The notes below the pieces were generated by a model. The model worked only from the letters and a program-made list of their open reading frames with translations. It ran no database searches and was not told the DNA's origin. 64,000 nucleotides of DNA. Source: Xestospongia muta. Its lineage: Eukaryota; Porifera; Demospongiae; Haplosclerida; Petrosiidae. A program made the translations under genes and the position numbers. The DNA lies in the NCBI GenBank assembly GCA_963693285.1, contig OY848917.1:4454618-4518617 (forward strand), read 5' to 3'. Shown here in pieces: positions 36,501 through 48,000 of this stretch. The stretch's first letter is position 1. The number at the start of each line of letters is the position of its first letter.

Positions 36501-39500
36501 ACTATAGTCAGTAATAACAATTTCACTTCCAGGATTTGCGAAGAACTCCACTTTAAAGATAGGATTATGGTCACCTTGAACAGTAGTACATCTAACTCGG
36601 AGACTCTTCTTATTCACTACTTCACGTTTCTCTGGATAAATAAATCTGTTTATAATAGAGTTGTTTCTTAATCTTGTGTCACCAAACACGTTTGAAACAG
36701 TAATTGGGTCTACAGAAAAGAAGATAGTGATTTCTCACAGGAAAGTAACTGTTAATTATAAGAACCAAATTTAATTTGTACCTCTCTCTATATTCAGTGT
36801 AATATAACTAGGGCTGGTAAAAGATGATCTAGACCCATTTCGAAAGCCACAAATAAACGAAAGCTGACTATAGCTACCACTATCGATGTCACGATAGTAC
36901 TCAGGGTCTGAAAAAGTTGCAGTTGTGAGGTTGAAGTCGATATTGTGATCCAAATTTGCTGGAGAAAACACAAATGCTGGCTCATCGTTGAGAGCTACAT
37001 ATTCCTCATCATTACTGTGAAATGAAAAAATAGTTTTACCACAATAAAAACCTGAGAAGTATAAACAAATTAAACAGAAAAAGAAAGCACTATAAATTAT
37101 AGTATATTTTCATGTATTTTATTAAAATAAAAGTTAAAATCTAGTAACATCACTAAAATCACAAACTAAATAATAGTTAGCCATCAAATGATAATATTAA
37201 CTAAAATTAATACAGTAGATACTTACAAAACTCCCCAGTTTACAGGAGCACTTGTATCATTTGGTGTACAAAACATATTAACTGTTCTACCAAACAAACC
37301 ATACACAGGAGTGGAAACTGATGGAAACACTGGAACTATAACATAAATGAGACAACAATGATAAAACAGAATAGTCATGAAAAAAACATACTTATAGCTT
37401 GCACTCGAACAGTCTCAGACAAAGTCAAATTGAAAAAGTCAGCACTCGCTATGGGATATTTCATTTTAAACAGTTATTGATAGATATTATAGGTATACCT
37501 TGAAATACAAAGTCAGCTGTATCAGATGTACTGACTGTAAAAGAGTAGTTGTATGTGTATCCACTATCAACTGAGGGGACATTATCAAAAATACTATAAT
37601 CGGGTAATTGTGGATTAGTTGGTATTACATCGAGGTCAAAAGTGAAGCCAAGTCCCAGATTGCCATACCCTTCTGAAGCATATGCATATTGTGCTTTAAT
37701 AGTAAAGTTAGTGCCAATAGGTATCTCAATATATGATGGAGCAAGGATGTCCCAGTATGGATCATCTAGAGAAGACATGTTTGAAGAACAGTTGGATGAA
37801 CAAATAGAGAGGCAGGTAAGTTTACTGCTTTAAACTTACCAAATGTAGTGAAGACACGAACCTCTTCTCCACTTTCGTATGACTTACAAATGTAATAACC
37901 AGTTTTGTTTTCATTAAATTCAGCATAATTCAAAGTTGAATCATGACTATATCCAATCACTGTCAGGGACTGTGTTGAATTAAGTGTGACATTATTGGAC
38001 AAAGTTGAGACATCCTCCGTCTGCCATTGTAGGTTACCATGACCATCTTCACTAAAACATCGTAGAGATAGAAAAGGTAGTCCATCATTAAAAAACAAGC
38101 GAAAAGAATTGATAATTGGGTTTGGAAGTAGCTCATTATTGTTATTCCATACAGATACAGGACCTAAAGGGTTAAAATACTAAGCCACACTTATAGTATA
38201 AACTTGAATAGTTAAATGTCCTTTATTTGAATTATTTCATATTCAAAGCTATACTTTCCGCTTATCAAGTCAATCATCTGTAACAATTAGTACTTTGTAC
38301 TAAAGTAACAACTGGAGAGTTATTAAAAGAGATAAATTTGATGATTTATATTACCGTGTGGATACTACAAAGCTAGCGAATACAACCATAGTCATGTTAT
38401 AATATAAGTAATGGTAAACTGTCTAATGTAACAATTCAATTCACATTGTTGCAGTATAAATAGCAAGTACATAACTGTCTGGATAATATAATCTCTTACT
38501 TGTTACAGTCACTAAAGTAATTCTCTTTTCATTTAATAGTCTTGGCATACCACCTGGATTAAGTAGACCGCATACAATAATAATAATGCCATAGGGAGGA
38601 GATAATATCTTGACAGTATGATTGCGTCCAATAGGTTCAAACTGATAGGATGGGTAAATATCCCATAATGGCACACTGCTAAGTTGTTGCCAATGAATAA
38701 AGGCTGTAGAATCACTAGGTATGCAGGAGACATTGACAAGACCATTATTATAATCAGCTGCTCTTCTAACCACAAGATCGGTCGAAAGAGTAATAGATGG
38801 AACTGTGTTTTAAGAAAATAACATTTAATCAGAATTATATGAATTACATAAAGAGCAGTTGCTTTTCTAGTTCCTACAACACTACATGTCAGTATGCAAA
38901 TAGTTGAATGCAAATTGTCAAATAAACCACATCTGAGAACTTTTTCTCTCATTACAGACTCCTGCCATATCAGAAAAGATAACTTCTAAATTCTATGTCT
39001 TACTACTGGTGTAGTTATTAAATTCATTCATTATTATATACAAGTAAAAACTAACTGCTATACAATGTACTCTAGCATTGTTCACTGACCTGTTACAGTC
39101 AAATTAAAAAGTCCAATACATTGTGATATCAATCCTGAACCTAAACCACCAGAGCCCTCAGAGAAACCAAAGCAAACCTCATGTAAACCGGCAGCTAAGA
39201 CAGGAACTGCTGAATACGTTATGTAAAATGTAGTCATATCAAAAGTTTGTATTGTCGGTGCTAGTACATTCCTAGAAGCATTGGTGTTATTGATAAATAT
39301 AAACTGAACAGTTGTAAGATCAACTGATTGCTCAGTGAGGAGCACTGCAGTTATGTTAACTGGACTGCCAACAGGAATCTCAAGACTATTGCCATCAGGA
39401 AAATACACAGAAGGAACACCTGAGGTGAAGGGTATTTGTGTATGTGTCATTCAATATAATTAGTCTATGAGTATTAGTAAAAATATAGATTAATTGGTGC

Positions 39501-40678
39501 AGCTGTAGGTGAGAATTAGCTATGATCTAACACTATAGTGACATAGCTTGATTACATCTAGTGACAATAGTAATAACCAATGGCTGTACTACGCATAAGC
39601 TATATTGGTAACCTAGAGGCAGTGTAATTTGCAGCTATCATAACCTTTTTAGTGGTGACAATATTGTCAAAACAGCATAGCAACAACCTCAGGTCATGTG
39701 GTTACAGTAAGGTAGATTGTGGTTACAATGAAGTACATGAAAGCTTTGTAATAACTACTAGAGGCCTACAGCACTAGGTGTTTAAAGGGAGTGTAAGTGA
39801 CACCAGATGCTAATTTAATTTTCTTGGTCATGTGCATAATTATCATACCTTGGTAAGTTGTAAGGTATACTCGAGTAGAATACCCATCTAAAGATATACA
39901 CGTATATACTGCTGTGTATTGGGATGTAAATCCACCTGGAAAGCTTGCAACAATTGTACTGTTTGCTTCTTGGTAGAGTGGGACAAAAGTTGCCATTGAG
40001 TTCTGTGTTAAGGGATCAATGGATAGTATTGGATGAGGTCCAAGGGGAGTGGCTGAACAGGTAATGTTAAATGAATTGGTTGTATTATGAACTATGTATA
40101 AGTTTCTGATAATATTAATTGTAGTTCCTGGGTACGTTTCGACTGCAGAAATCATTGTAGCTATAAAAAAGAATTAACCAAACATTAAATTGTTGAACGA
40201 GCTAGTTACTTTTACATGCAAAACGTATATAAACTAAATATGTACATAATTACATACTTTGACCCCATGTCACATTTAAAGGAAAAGCACAATCACTCAA
40301 CCCTACAATTAAAACTGCTTGCCCAATTAGAGGACCACTTGGACATAACACCATTGTGATGGTTTTGTTGAATTCATCAATCATTTGACTAACAATGATG
40401 CATGGATGTCCTTGTGAAAACGAGTTAGGTCCACAGTAGTTATCAGTACTCAGGAAAAGAGATATATTCTGAGGATATGTACAGCAATAGTCACTGTTGT
40501 CAATACTCAATGCAAATGCAGAGTTCTGGTAGATCACTGAAGGATAGTTTATATCAAAGTCACTACATTCAGGACTGAATTTCTCCGTGTAGTTGAGACT
40601 GCATTCTTTTACTATAGATAAGCCTGAGACTTGGAAAGAAAGAAGGCAAGAGATGAAGAACAGCAAAAGGATTGCCAT
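25809..40678 (-). CDS. Adhesion GPCR with Ig-like, HRM, TSP3 and GAIN domains
   Basis: Cell-surface receptor of about 2,972 residues in 49 exons; the summed coding length of 8,919 nt closes in frame. Order from the N-terminus: signal peptide, three extracellular exons, two copies of a 10-exon Ig-like block (31267-38802), a cysteine-rich exon, hormone-receptor motif (HRM), SEA-like segment, TSP3 calcium-binding repeat, second HRM, GAIN domain with GPS cleavage site (FHLTAFAVL), family B2 seven-TM region and a charged tail ending at the TGA at 25809. The start is the ATG at 40678, followed by ILLLFFISCLLSFQVSG. Most ectodomain introns are phase 1, as expected for shuffled extracellular modules. 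The ligand is unknown. Exon details are in the region entries. Confidence 0.87.
27674..29176 (-). other. Adhesion GPCR: GAIN domain and GPS
   Basis: Exons 28946-29176, 28830-28898, 28655-28766, 28326-28466, 28191-28269, 28043-28145, 27851-27894, 27674-27809. The exon ending at 28043 uses the in-frame GTGAGT; reading on shifts the frame. YICVYWDED...GWSNNG and SCESFHLTAFAVL form the GPS. The H-L-T cleavage tripeptide (residues 2574-2576) is intact, so self-cleavage and a tethered agonist starting TAFAVL are expected. Two of the four usual GPS cysteines are absent (see findings). Confidence 0.82.
29224..30964 (-). other. Adhesion GPCR: cysteine-rich, HRM, SEA-like, TSP3, HRM region
   Basis: Exon 30785-30964 has six cysteines and no family I recognise. 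Exon 30351-30619 is an HRM (CPEDFSNGILWETTVAGT, then SRQCN and WGPVDFTNC). Exon 29997-30312 resembles a SEA domain. Exon 29851-29951 is a short cysteine-rich linker. Exons 29649-29768 and 29531-29591 encode a TSP3-type calcium loop (LDSDGDSYPDK, then DNCPDVYNPDQN). Exons 29372-29482 and 29224-29318 form a second HRM (WANTPVGVTDRQPCPGQ, then ATRTCIGVNVWGDPNVLGC). Confidence 0.75.
31641..31786 (-). repeat. 73-bp tandem duplication at an exon 3' end
   Basis: catgaattataatatcacta and the following bases recur at 31641 and 31714. The unit carries the last 36 bp of exon 31752-31811 with its GTATGT donor. The extra copy, downstream in the minus sense, lacks a usable in-frame acceptor, so it is probably intronic debris. 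Confidence 0.85.
32378..32608. repeat. Foldback in adhesion GPCR intron
   Basis: ggagccttaatcaggggatga (32378) and tcatcccctgatgaaggct (32590) are inverted copies about 200 bp apart. They occupy the intron between exons 32695-33039 and 31965-32240. Confidence 0.6.
35569..38802 (-). other. Adhesion GPCR: Ig-like block A (10 exons)
   Basis: Exons 38500-38802, 37840-38163, 37499-37765, 37392-37448, 37227-37335, 36782-37014, 36368-36709, 36043-36318, 35926-35988, 35569-35877; 2,283 nt, about 761 residues. Paired exons in block B share long stretches, such as CTPNDTSAPVNWGVL in exon 37227-37335 and NCGNNDESICYQYRYSINKI in exon 36043-36318. Ig-type cysteine pairs and Y-x-C motifs recur. Confidence 0.82.
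39090..40678 (-). other. Adhesion GPCR: N-terminal exons
   Basis: Exons 40258-40678 (signal peptide plus a cysteine-rich domain), 39849-40160 (Ig-like, with AVYTCISLDGYS) and 39090-39419 (a domain resembling exons 6 and 7 of the blocks: IPVGSPVNITA against IPIGTNFTIKA). They may be the remains of an older, third block. Confidence 0.7.
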
Positions 40679-40713
40679 AACTGCTATCTCGCGTATCTCC
40701 TGCTGTAGTGCTA

Positions 40714-40723
40714 GCCCCGCCTC
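40714..40723 (-). promoter_or_regulatory. GC box near the adhesion GPCR start
   Basis: Reads GAGGCGGGGC on the minus strand, about 36-45 bp upstream of the ATG. It matches the Sp1/KLF consensus. Position only. Confidence 0.3.
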
Positions 40724-41258
40724 TAAGCAAATGACCTGGCTTATATCATATCAGGTATTTCTCAATATTGCAATCATGATGTAATGACAGTTTGTGCTAG
40801 GGAGGTAACATTATCTGTGCTCTCTCTCTCTCTTTTACACTGGAAGTAACAACCTCTATAAGATTAAGGGTCTTCATAGTGCTACTAGATAACTCAGTTT
40901 CCAATAAATTAAATTGTGCAAGATCTCATACAAGTCTATGATTGTTGTGACTTGTACCAAAATAACCAAATCATTGTAGTATTAATAAATCTTAATATTA
41001 TCAAGCACAACTAAACCATAGAAACTTGAAGATTAATAAATAATGAATTTGATAAAGCAACACATGGCCATTACAATGAATTAGATAAACACCAGTAATA
41101 TATAATAAATGAATGAATTGACTTCATTTACCTAATATGGTGTTACTGGAAATTTCAAACCCACTGCTACATCTAAATCAATGCTATTATATTAATATTC
41201 AATTTCCTCTTTAAATTTAATTGTATCAACTTCTACCTACATAAGTCCAGCACTGCTT

Positions 41259-42090
41259 TCACATCAAACAAACACTCCAAACTATCATTAAGTAGGTCAT
41301 CAAAGAAAGAAAGCTCATTGTGAACACTGCTGTTACTATTGTGCTCAAAAGAAACTCTATTGCTGCACTTACGTTGGCATACTTGATCTTTACTAAGAAG
41401 TAACAAAGGATTCTATGCATGACGACAATGGATAAAACAAAAAATAAAAATATTTGAAACCAATCAGCACAGCCATCATGAAGATATTGTGGATTTGGTA
41501 TATATAATTGAAGTGACATGGTAGTAGCCAGTTTGCAAGAAGAGGATCCTTTTGATATGACAGCTTAAGGGACAATAACTTCATTCAGTAAGCTACACAT
41601 TCTACACTTTCTTCCGAGATCTCACTTACAAAGAAATTTTCTTTGTCTTGATGTTTCACATCATGTTTGCGGTGACATCATAAAATTCACTTTAGTAAAA
41701 GCTATTACTGCCTTAGAGAGTATATTTTAGGCCATCTAAAGTGTCATTATTTAATCTTTTACTAGCAGCAATGCAATAAACTACAAGATGCACTTTTTAA
41801 AAATTTCTTGCATTCTTCTAAGATATGTTCATCTCCTTTGTGTTGGTCTATAAATCCTGGAGGGTCCCAAATTTAATCTTCCACATTTCTTTCTGCAGCA
41901 CAAACATATAAATCACTGTAAGGCTTCTCAAGTGCCTGTTACAGGATCAGCACCAGCATCTTTTAACATTTCATTTCCAATTATAGCATTTATCAGTGAT
42001 CATTTCCCTGCTCCTAGTTTACCAGCAAAAGTATAGAAAGCACTTGCTTCTCCCTTTGAGCTGCCTTAGAAATTTCTCAGAATAAAGCTT
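41259..42090 (-). pseudogene. Decayed P-loop GTPase (AIG1/GIMAP-like)
   Basis: Translation of the minus strand gives a Walker A remnant, GKLGAGK then a stop then SLIN (near 42005-42025), followed in another frame by the G3 motif IWDPPGFIDQ (near 41850-41875), with several stops and at least one frameshift. Downstream, 41259-41519 is an open stretch with hydrophobic segments that could be the old C-terminus. The order fits DxPG-type GTPases of the AIG1/GIMAP kind. It is not translatable as it stands. Confidence 0.5.
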
Positions 42091-42127
42091 CATCAAGACA
42101 CAGTGTTAGAAATATAATAATAAATAT

Positions 42128-43061
42128 TAATGACATTGGAATCCTCTGTTTCTTTATCATTTATCAATAACTGATAAACCCATTCTTCAGCAATTACATC
42201 AACTTTACAAAAGTTGAATGACAAGCATTTATCCTGCGTCCATGAATTCAGAATCCCGGCTTACGTTGTCATTTATGAAAATAATGGTTATATGAAAATA
42301 CATATGATATAAACAAGAGATTTACCAGGCTAAAAATGACAGCATGATCACGAAATTCCATTTATTGAAACAGATGTAATGTGGACAAAATTAAGGACCA
42401 TATTTGACCTGATTTACAATAAAGGACTACTTCTGGCAAAACATTTGTGATGTGATTGATGAAAAAAGACAACTGTTTAAACATCTCAAAAACAGTTTTT
42501 TATACATACACTTGCTATATATGCAAAACTATTTATGGTAACTGCATGTATGTATATAAAACTGTTTTTTGAGGTGTTTTAATGGTGATCTTTTTCCCAA
42601 AAATGTCACAAATGTTTTGACAGAAGTGGTCCCTTATTTGCAAATCAGGTCATGTGACAATAGAAACTTAAAACATCACAGTGACATTTTACAGTGTAGC
42701 AGCTATGTAAGAATTTGATACTGCTATTCTTACTCTGATTTGCTTTTGATGTTTGTACTACCAAACTGCATTTTATAAGTTTCAATTCATTTCAACTGCT
42801 TACATATGTAATGTTTTTATAATTATATTTAACACTCAGTTAGCATTAGCTAACTCAACTAGTAATATATGCCATAAGTACCTATGCTTTGATTTCTCTA
42901 AAACATGCAAGTGATGTGATTACGCTATATAGGCTGCAACTTCAAACTATCAAGTTTTCAATTGTATCACAGATACGACTTCAGACATGATGTTCACATT
43001 TATACTGAGCTCCAACTAATTAAGGTATTAATATTAATAAAAGAAAGTAAGAGTCAAACAG
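42128..43061 (+). repeat. Left arm of a large inverted repeat
   Basis: About 930 bp whose reverse complement is found at 55000-55846, with clear but imperfect identity. It ends just upstream of the mucolipin gene. It contains a foldback at 42405-42652 (ends tgacctgattt and aaatcaggtca). In the right arm, one side of this foldback is deleted. Confidence 0.8.
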
Positions 43062-43212
43062 AATGAATTTATCCATAGTCATGATAACGAGTGAGCCATA
43101 AGAATGTTCTTATGTAATCATTATTAAAAGGAAGTTATCCACCCACGTACATGATGGTAACCACACCCATTTGCAGATTGAAAGTAATCCACAGGACCAC
43201 ATAACCATATTT

Positions 43213-45042
43213 ATGAACGTTGCTTTAGAAGGTGGCGGCGATACTCATACCTGTATCAACTCGTTGGACCAGACCCACGTAGCTTTTTCTGACTCTCTGG
43301 GAGATACAGCTAAACCTGATCACCAACCTCTCGTCGATATGGCTAGAAATTACCGATCGTCGAATTCTAGAACAACCAATAGAGCTCGACCTGAAGAAAA
43401 CCAACCAAAGGAGGACAATGAAGATACTCCAAGTACTCTAGAGTCTCTAAGAAGTCAACAACAAGAAGATTTTTCTTGTCTAGAATGTTTGAAGTCAGGT
43501 TAGTGACTTTTTTATGTATAATAATCAATACCTTGAGGACATTATAACATGAGTGATGAAATAGTATTATCAGACAAGCTATGTTTTAAATAACTTGTTG
43601 TAAAAATTGAAGAGCTATAAACTAAATTCAATAGATAAAGTTTGGAGACCTACAAACCAAATCTACTGATGTATCACTAATAAGGGTGTAGTTAGGGTGT
43701 GTACCTAAATCAATGGGATATATCAACATGTACTTCTCTTCCTGTTGCCTTAGTGACACCTGGTGACTTTAATTAGTTGCTCTGGTTATCGACTATGTAG
43801 TACAAAAGTTCCAGGATGTTGTTTTCCTATAAGCATTGGAATGTGTTATAGTTTATTAATTTTAAATTGACCTTTGTGACAGCTGGTTATGATAGGTTTT
43901 TCATCATCTCTCCTCTGTACTTGTTCTAGTCCACAGATTATATTTATATAGTCACTAATGTTAATAGCATTTAAAAATCTCGGTCATTTTGGAACAATAG
44001 CTCTCCTTCAACACAACTTGAAAGTGTTCGTATAATGTTAGTTGTTATGCTAAATTTTGTTATTTGTTATTTCATTGCACACCTGCTAAAATGCTCTTCA
44101 TAAATGAAGGGAGTAAATTGTTTTCATTGAAACTGGAATAAAGAAAGTAGATTTTCTACCAAGATTGCCTAAGATTGTTTATGATATATGTATATTATAT
44201 ATACAATGTTCCCTGCACATTAATCACCTAGCAACCACTGAGTTAGTTTCTTGAGAACACTACAATTTTGTAAATGACTATCAAAGCTTTTTATTCTTTG
44301 ATCTAAAAACACACTACTCCAGCCACCATAAACTCTCTCCATTCTTTAAATATAACACAATTTACAACATCAACGAATCCTTAGATATTTCATTTACATT
44401 TAAAATGTTGTTGTTGTTGTGTGTGGTGGACAATCATTGAAATGAAAGTTTGTGATATATACCTTGTAACATCATTGTGGTGGATGGTACTCGTGGTAGT
44501 TAAAAGTGGGTGGATTATTGGTTTTGGTAAGTATCAAAACACATTGTATTAATACAATGCTACAGTTTGTATATACAAAATGTGTGCATGAACTTAACAT
44601 GTGGATGTGGTATGCTAGGTCTAACTTCTCAATGAATATTATTATTCCCATTGTTCTAGTTTAATTTTATATTGAGTTATCTAATCACTTAAACTTGGCT
44701 GACCATGTACCAGAAACCAGTAAAACCTGTTTATGTGGGCAGTCACACCTCTCACTTTATAACATTTTATAACCCAAACAATGGTTTATATTGATTCTTT
44801 ACATTTCCAATACCTGAGGATGTAATTAGTCATACAATGTCATTTCTTATGCACAGGTTGTAAACATCTATATGACTTTACTATTGCTTCATGCAATTAT
44901 ACTTTCTGTAATTGTCTAAGAGCAAAGAGAAGATCGTATCTCAGAATAGATGAAGCAGATGTGCCAGATAATGACAGACCACAAGAGGTAAGATATTTTG
45001 TTAATCATTGCATATATAGTACATGTTTTATATGTATAATTA

Positions 45043-45083
<41 letters not shown>

Positions 45084-48000
45084 GTTATCAATGATGAAAT
45101 AGAGCAAATAAAACAAGAGCTAAAGTTTCATTTTATGAACCCCTTTGAGAAATGGAAATATCCAAGTAGAAGACGATTTCCATGGAAACTGATAGTCCAG
45201 CTCCTGTTGATTTTACTGGTCACCACTCAAGTAAGACAGTTAGACTCCTTAATACACACCACTAGATCATGTATACTTTATGTTACTACATTGACAGTTA
45301 CTGCTGTTATGATAAGTTAGTCTTAATAATTTATTTGTAATATAGTCAATGAAACAATATAGTGGGATATCTAATCACACTAGATCATGTATGCTTCATG
45401 TTACTAAATTGATGGTTACCACAATTATGATAAGTTAGTCTTAATATTTGTAATATAGTCAATAAAACAGTCATAGCTTATATTATATTGCTTTACAATT
45501 GAAAATTGTTCAATAGCAGTTTGAGACACAAAGATGTGTCAAACTATTATTTCATAAAGACTCACTTATTGAGAAGGGGTGATTTTCATTTCAACTTTTA
45601 AAATATATATATTCATTTTGTGTCAGACTTTTTTCAGGCAAACATTTGTGTATTGTATAGTGGGGAATTTTCAAAGGAATTAACTTTTCAACTTTCACTG
45701 TTTTCGTGTTGTTATTGCACACCACATTGGTCGAGGTCTAATTTGTTTGTTTACAATATTACATAAGCCTTTACAGGTTATTTTGAAAAAAGGAAAAAGA
45801 GTCACGATGGTTATCTTTCAAAAACTTAGCTTTGCATGACCATTCAAAGATGCAGCTGTGTGAGATCATCCAGAACAAAGTCAGCATTCTCCTGTCATAA
45901 TCTGTAGCATCATGTCTAGGAAGAAGTCATGACTGAGCTATTGTAATGTTGTATTGTATTGGAACAGCACTAGCTAGAACTGAACATGAAGTATTTGTGA
46001 GCAAGTAAATGGCGTGATTTATTAATATCCATGAATTATATTTTGCAAATTCTTATTCAGAAGCAAACCACAAACTTACCATCTTTAAAATTTCCCACCT
46101 TACTCTGTACCATTTTGTATGAAACATTTACCAAATTTTGTATCCACATAATCTAATGATTGTCCTTGTGAATACCAACTTTGGTAAATATCTTACATAA
46201 ATTAATATGTATCAATGCAAAGTTTGTCTGATTATATCTACATTAAGTATAATTTTCCTAAATTAGTTATTTATTTGTTGCTTTCTCTTACAGTTATGGA
46301 TTGTAGCCACTCAGAGATATCAGTTACAAACATTTGTGTCCCTTAATGAGGATACATTTGAACAGCTCTTCATTAAGGTTAGTCATAAACAGATAATATT
46401 GAGATCACAGTCATCAAAGTAGTTTTATTAATATTCAAATTAAACAGTTTCAATCCATCAATCAACATTTGATATTTGACTTCAATACTATATGAATTTG
46501 TTTTCATGTGACTACCTACTTTATTTGTCCACCTTGTTAACACCGTCATATACTAATATCTCTAATTGTAGAAACTTGTTCTCCCTGATCCAACAAAACA
46601 TTATTATGATACGTCAAGTGTGTCTACTCTTGTTACTATGGATGATCTTTGGGATCAACTCAACTACACAGCATCTATGGTAAGTTGCTGTTATTGATAA
46701 CTTTATGTACATGTATATACGTTTTCTAGTATTATTCTGTTAAAACTAATGCAGTGGGTCCTTATGGTTATAGTTGGCAGGCTCCTAGGACCACTGATGA
46801 TAATCCTATAGTGCCTCCGCTCAATGTGTATGTTGAACACTATGAAGATGGAGAGTTTGTTCCTGAATTTAAAAACTATAAATACATTGGAAACAAAATG
46901 ACAAGTAAGTTCATTTGTACATGTATTTCATGGTGTATTTTATGCAGTGATAAGTGTGTATGTGTTTATGTACAGAATAATATCTATAATATGTGGTCCA
47001 AAACAATTATAGAACAACCTAGCACACTGCACATGATAGGTAGTAAATTACAACACTCATTTCACTTTATTTTGTATTTGAAAGCCTATTTAACTGCTTA
47101 CATTTATTACATTTATCTTTATACACTGTGATCAAAAGGAGATACAACAATCTATTTTTATTTCACTTTCTTTTACAACTTTCCCTTAAAATAATTTTAG
47201 AGTATTAATGATAATGTTGACATGATATCATTTGTGTATAAGAATTATAGGGTACAAGTTGACAATATTTAGTAATATATTGACCTTACTACATTTGCAC
47301 TAACTAACATACATATTAATTTATAGCTTCAAAGTCATTCACTGATTCAACATCACTTGTCCAGTCAATTCCATTTTTTCTCATTGTTTTTTGCCAACTT
47401 CTGTATTTCTTTTTCTTGTCTTTGATATTGCCTTGCTTTTTTACTTTTTTACGTCTTTTTCGTTTTTGCTGTAGTCCTCTTTCAATTGTTTTTTGTACAA
47501 TACTAGCTTCCTTGATTAGAGTTTCTTCTTTAATTTTTTTATGAGCCATCTTATTTTGTTTTTGTTTACATCTTCCAACATAGTTGTAGCTTATTCTAAC
47601 TGATGTTCTCTTCATATTGACTTTACCAAGAGGCTTTACCAATATAAAAGTACATGTGAAGAATGTAAGTTGAGTAATGGTCCTCAACCAAGTAATGTAG
47701 TTGTTAGAATCTCTTAAGCTATATACACCTTTGCAATGGTCTTTGTGTTGCCTTGGGAAGAAGTAAGAAGAGTCAGACATGAACCTTATAGCTAGAGGTC
47801 ATATAAAATAATAGAAGATATTTGGATATACAGTTTAATAATCACTTATGACTCATGGTTTATACTATCTTCTAACTTACTTAAATGCCCTCAACACTAG
47901 CTGTAAATATATTGTATCTATGGATACGACTCTTTTAGTAAAAAATAAATTGAACCCACCCAGCTCAAGTTATGTGCACAAACAGATGAATAGTATTACT

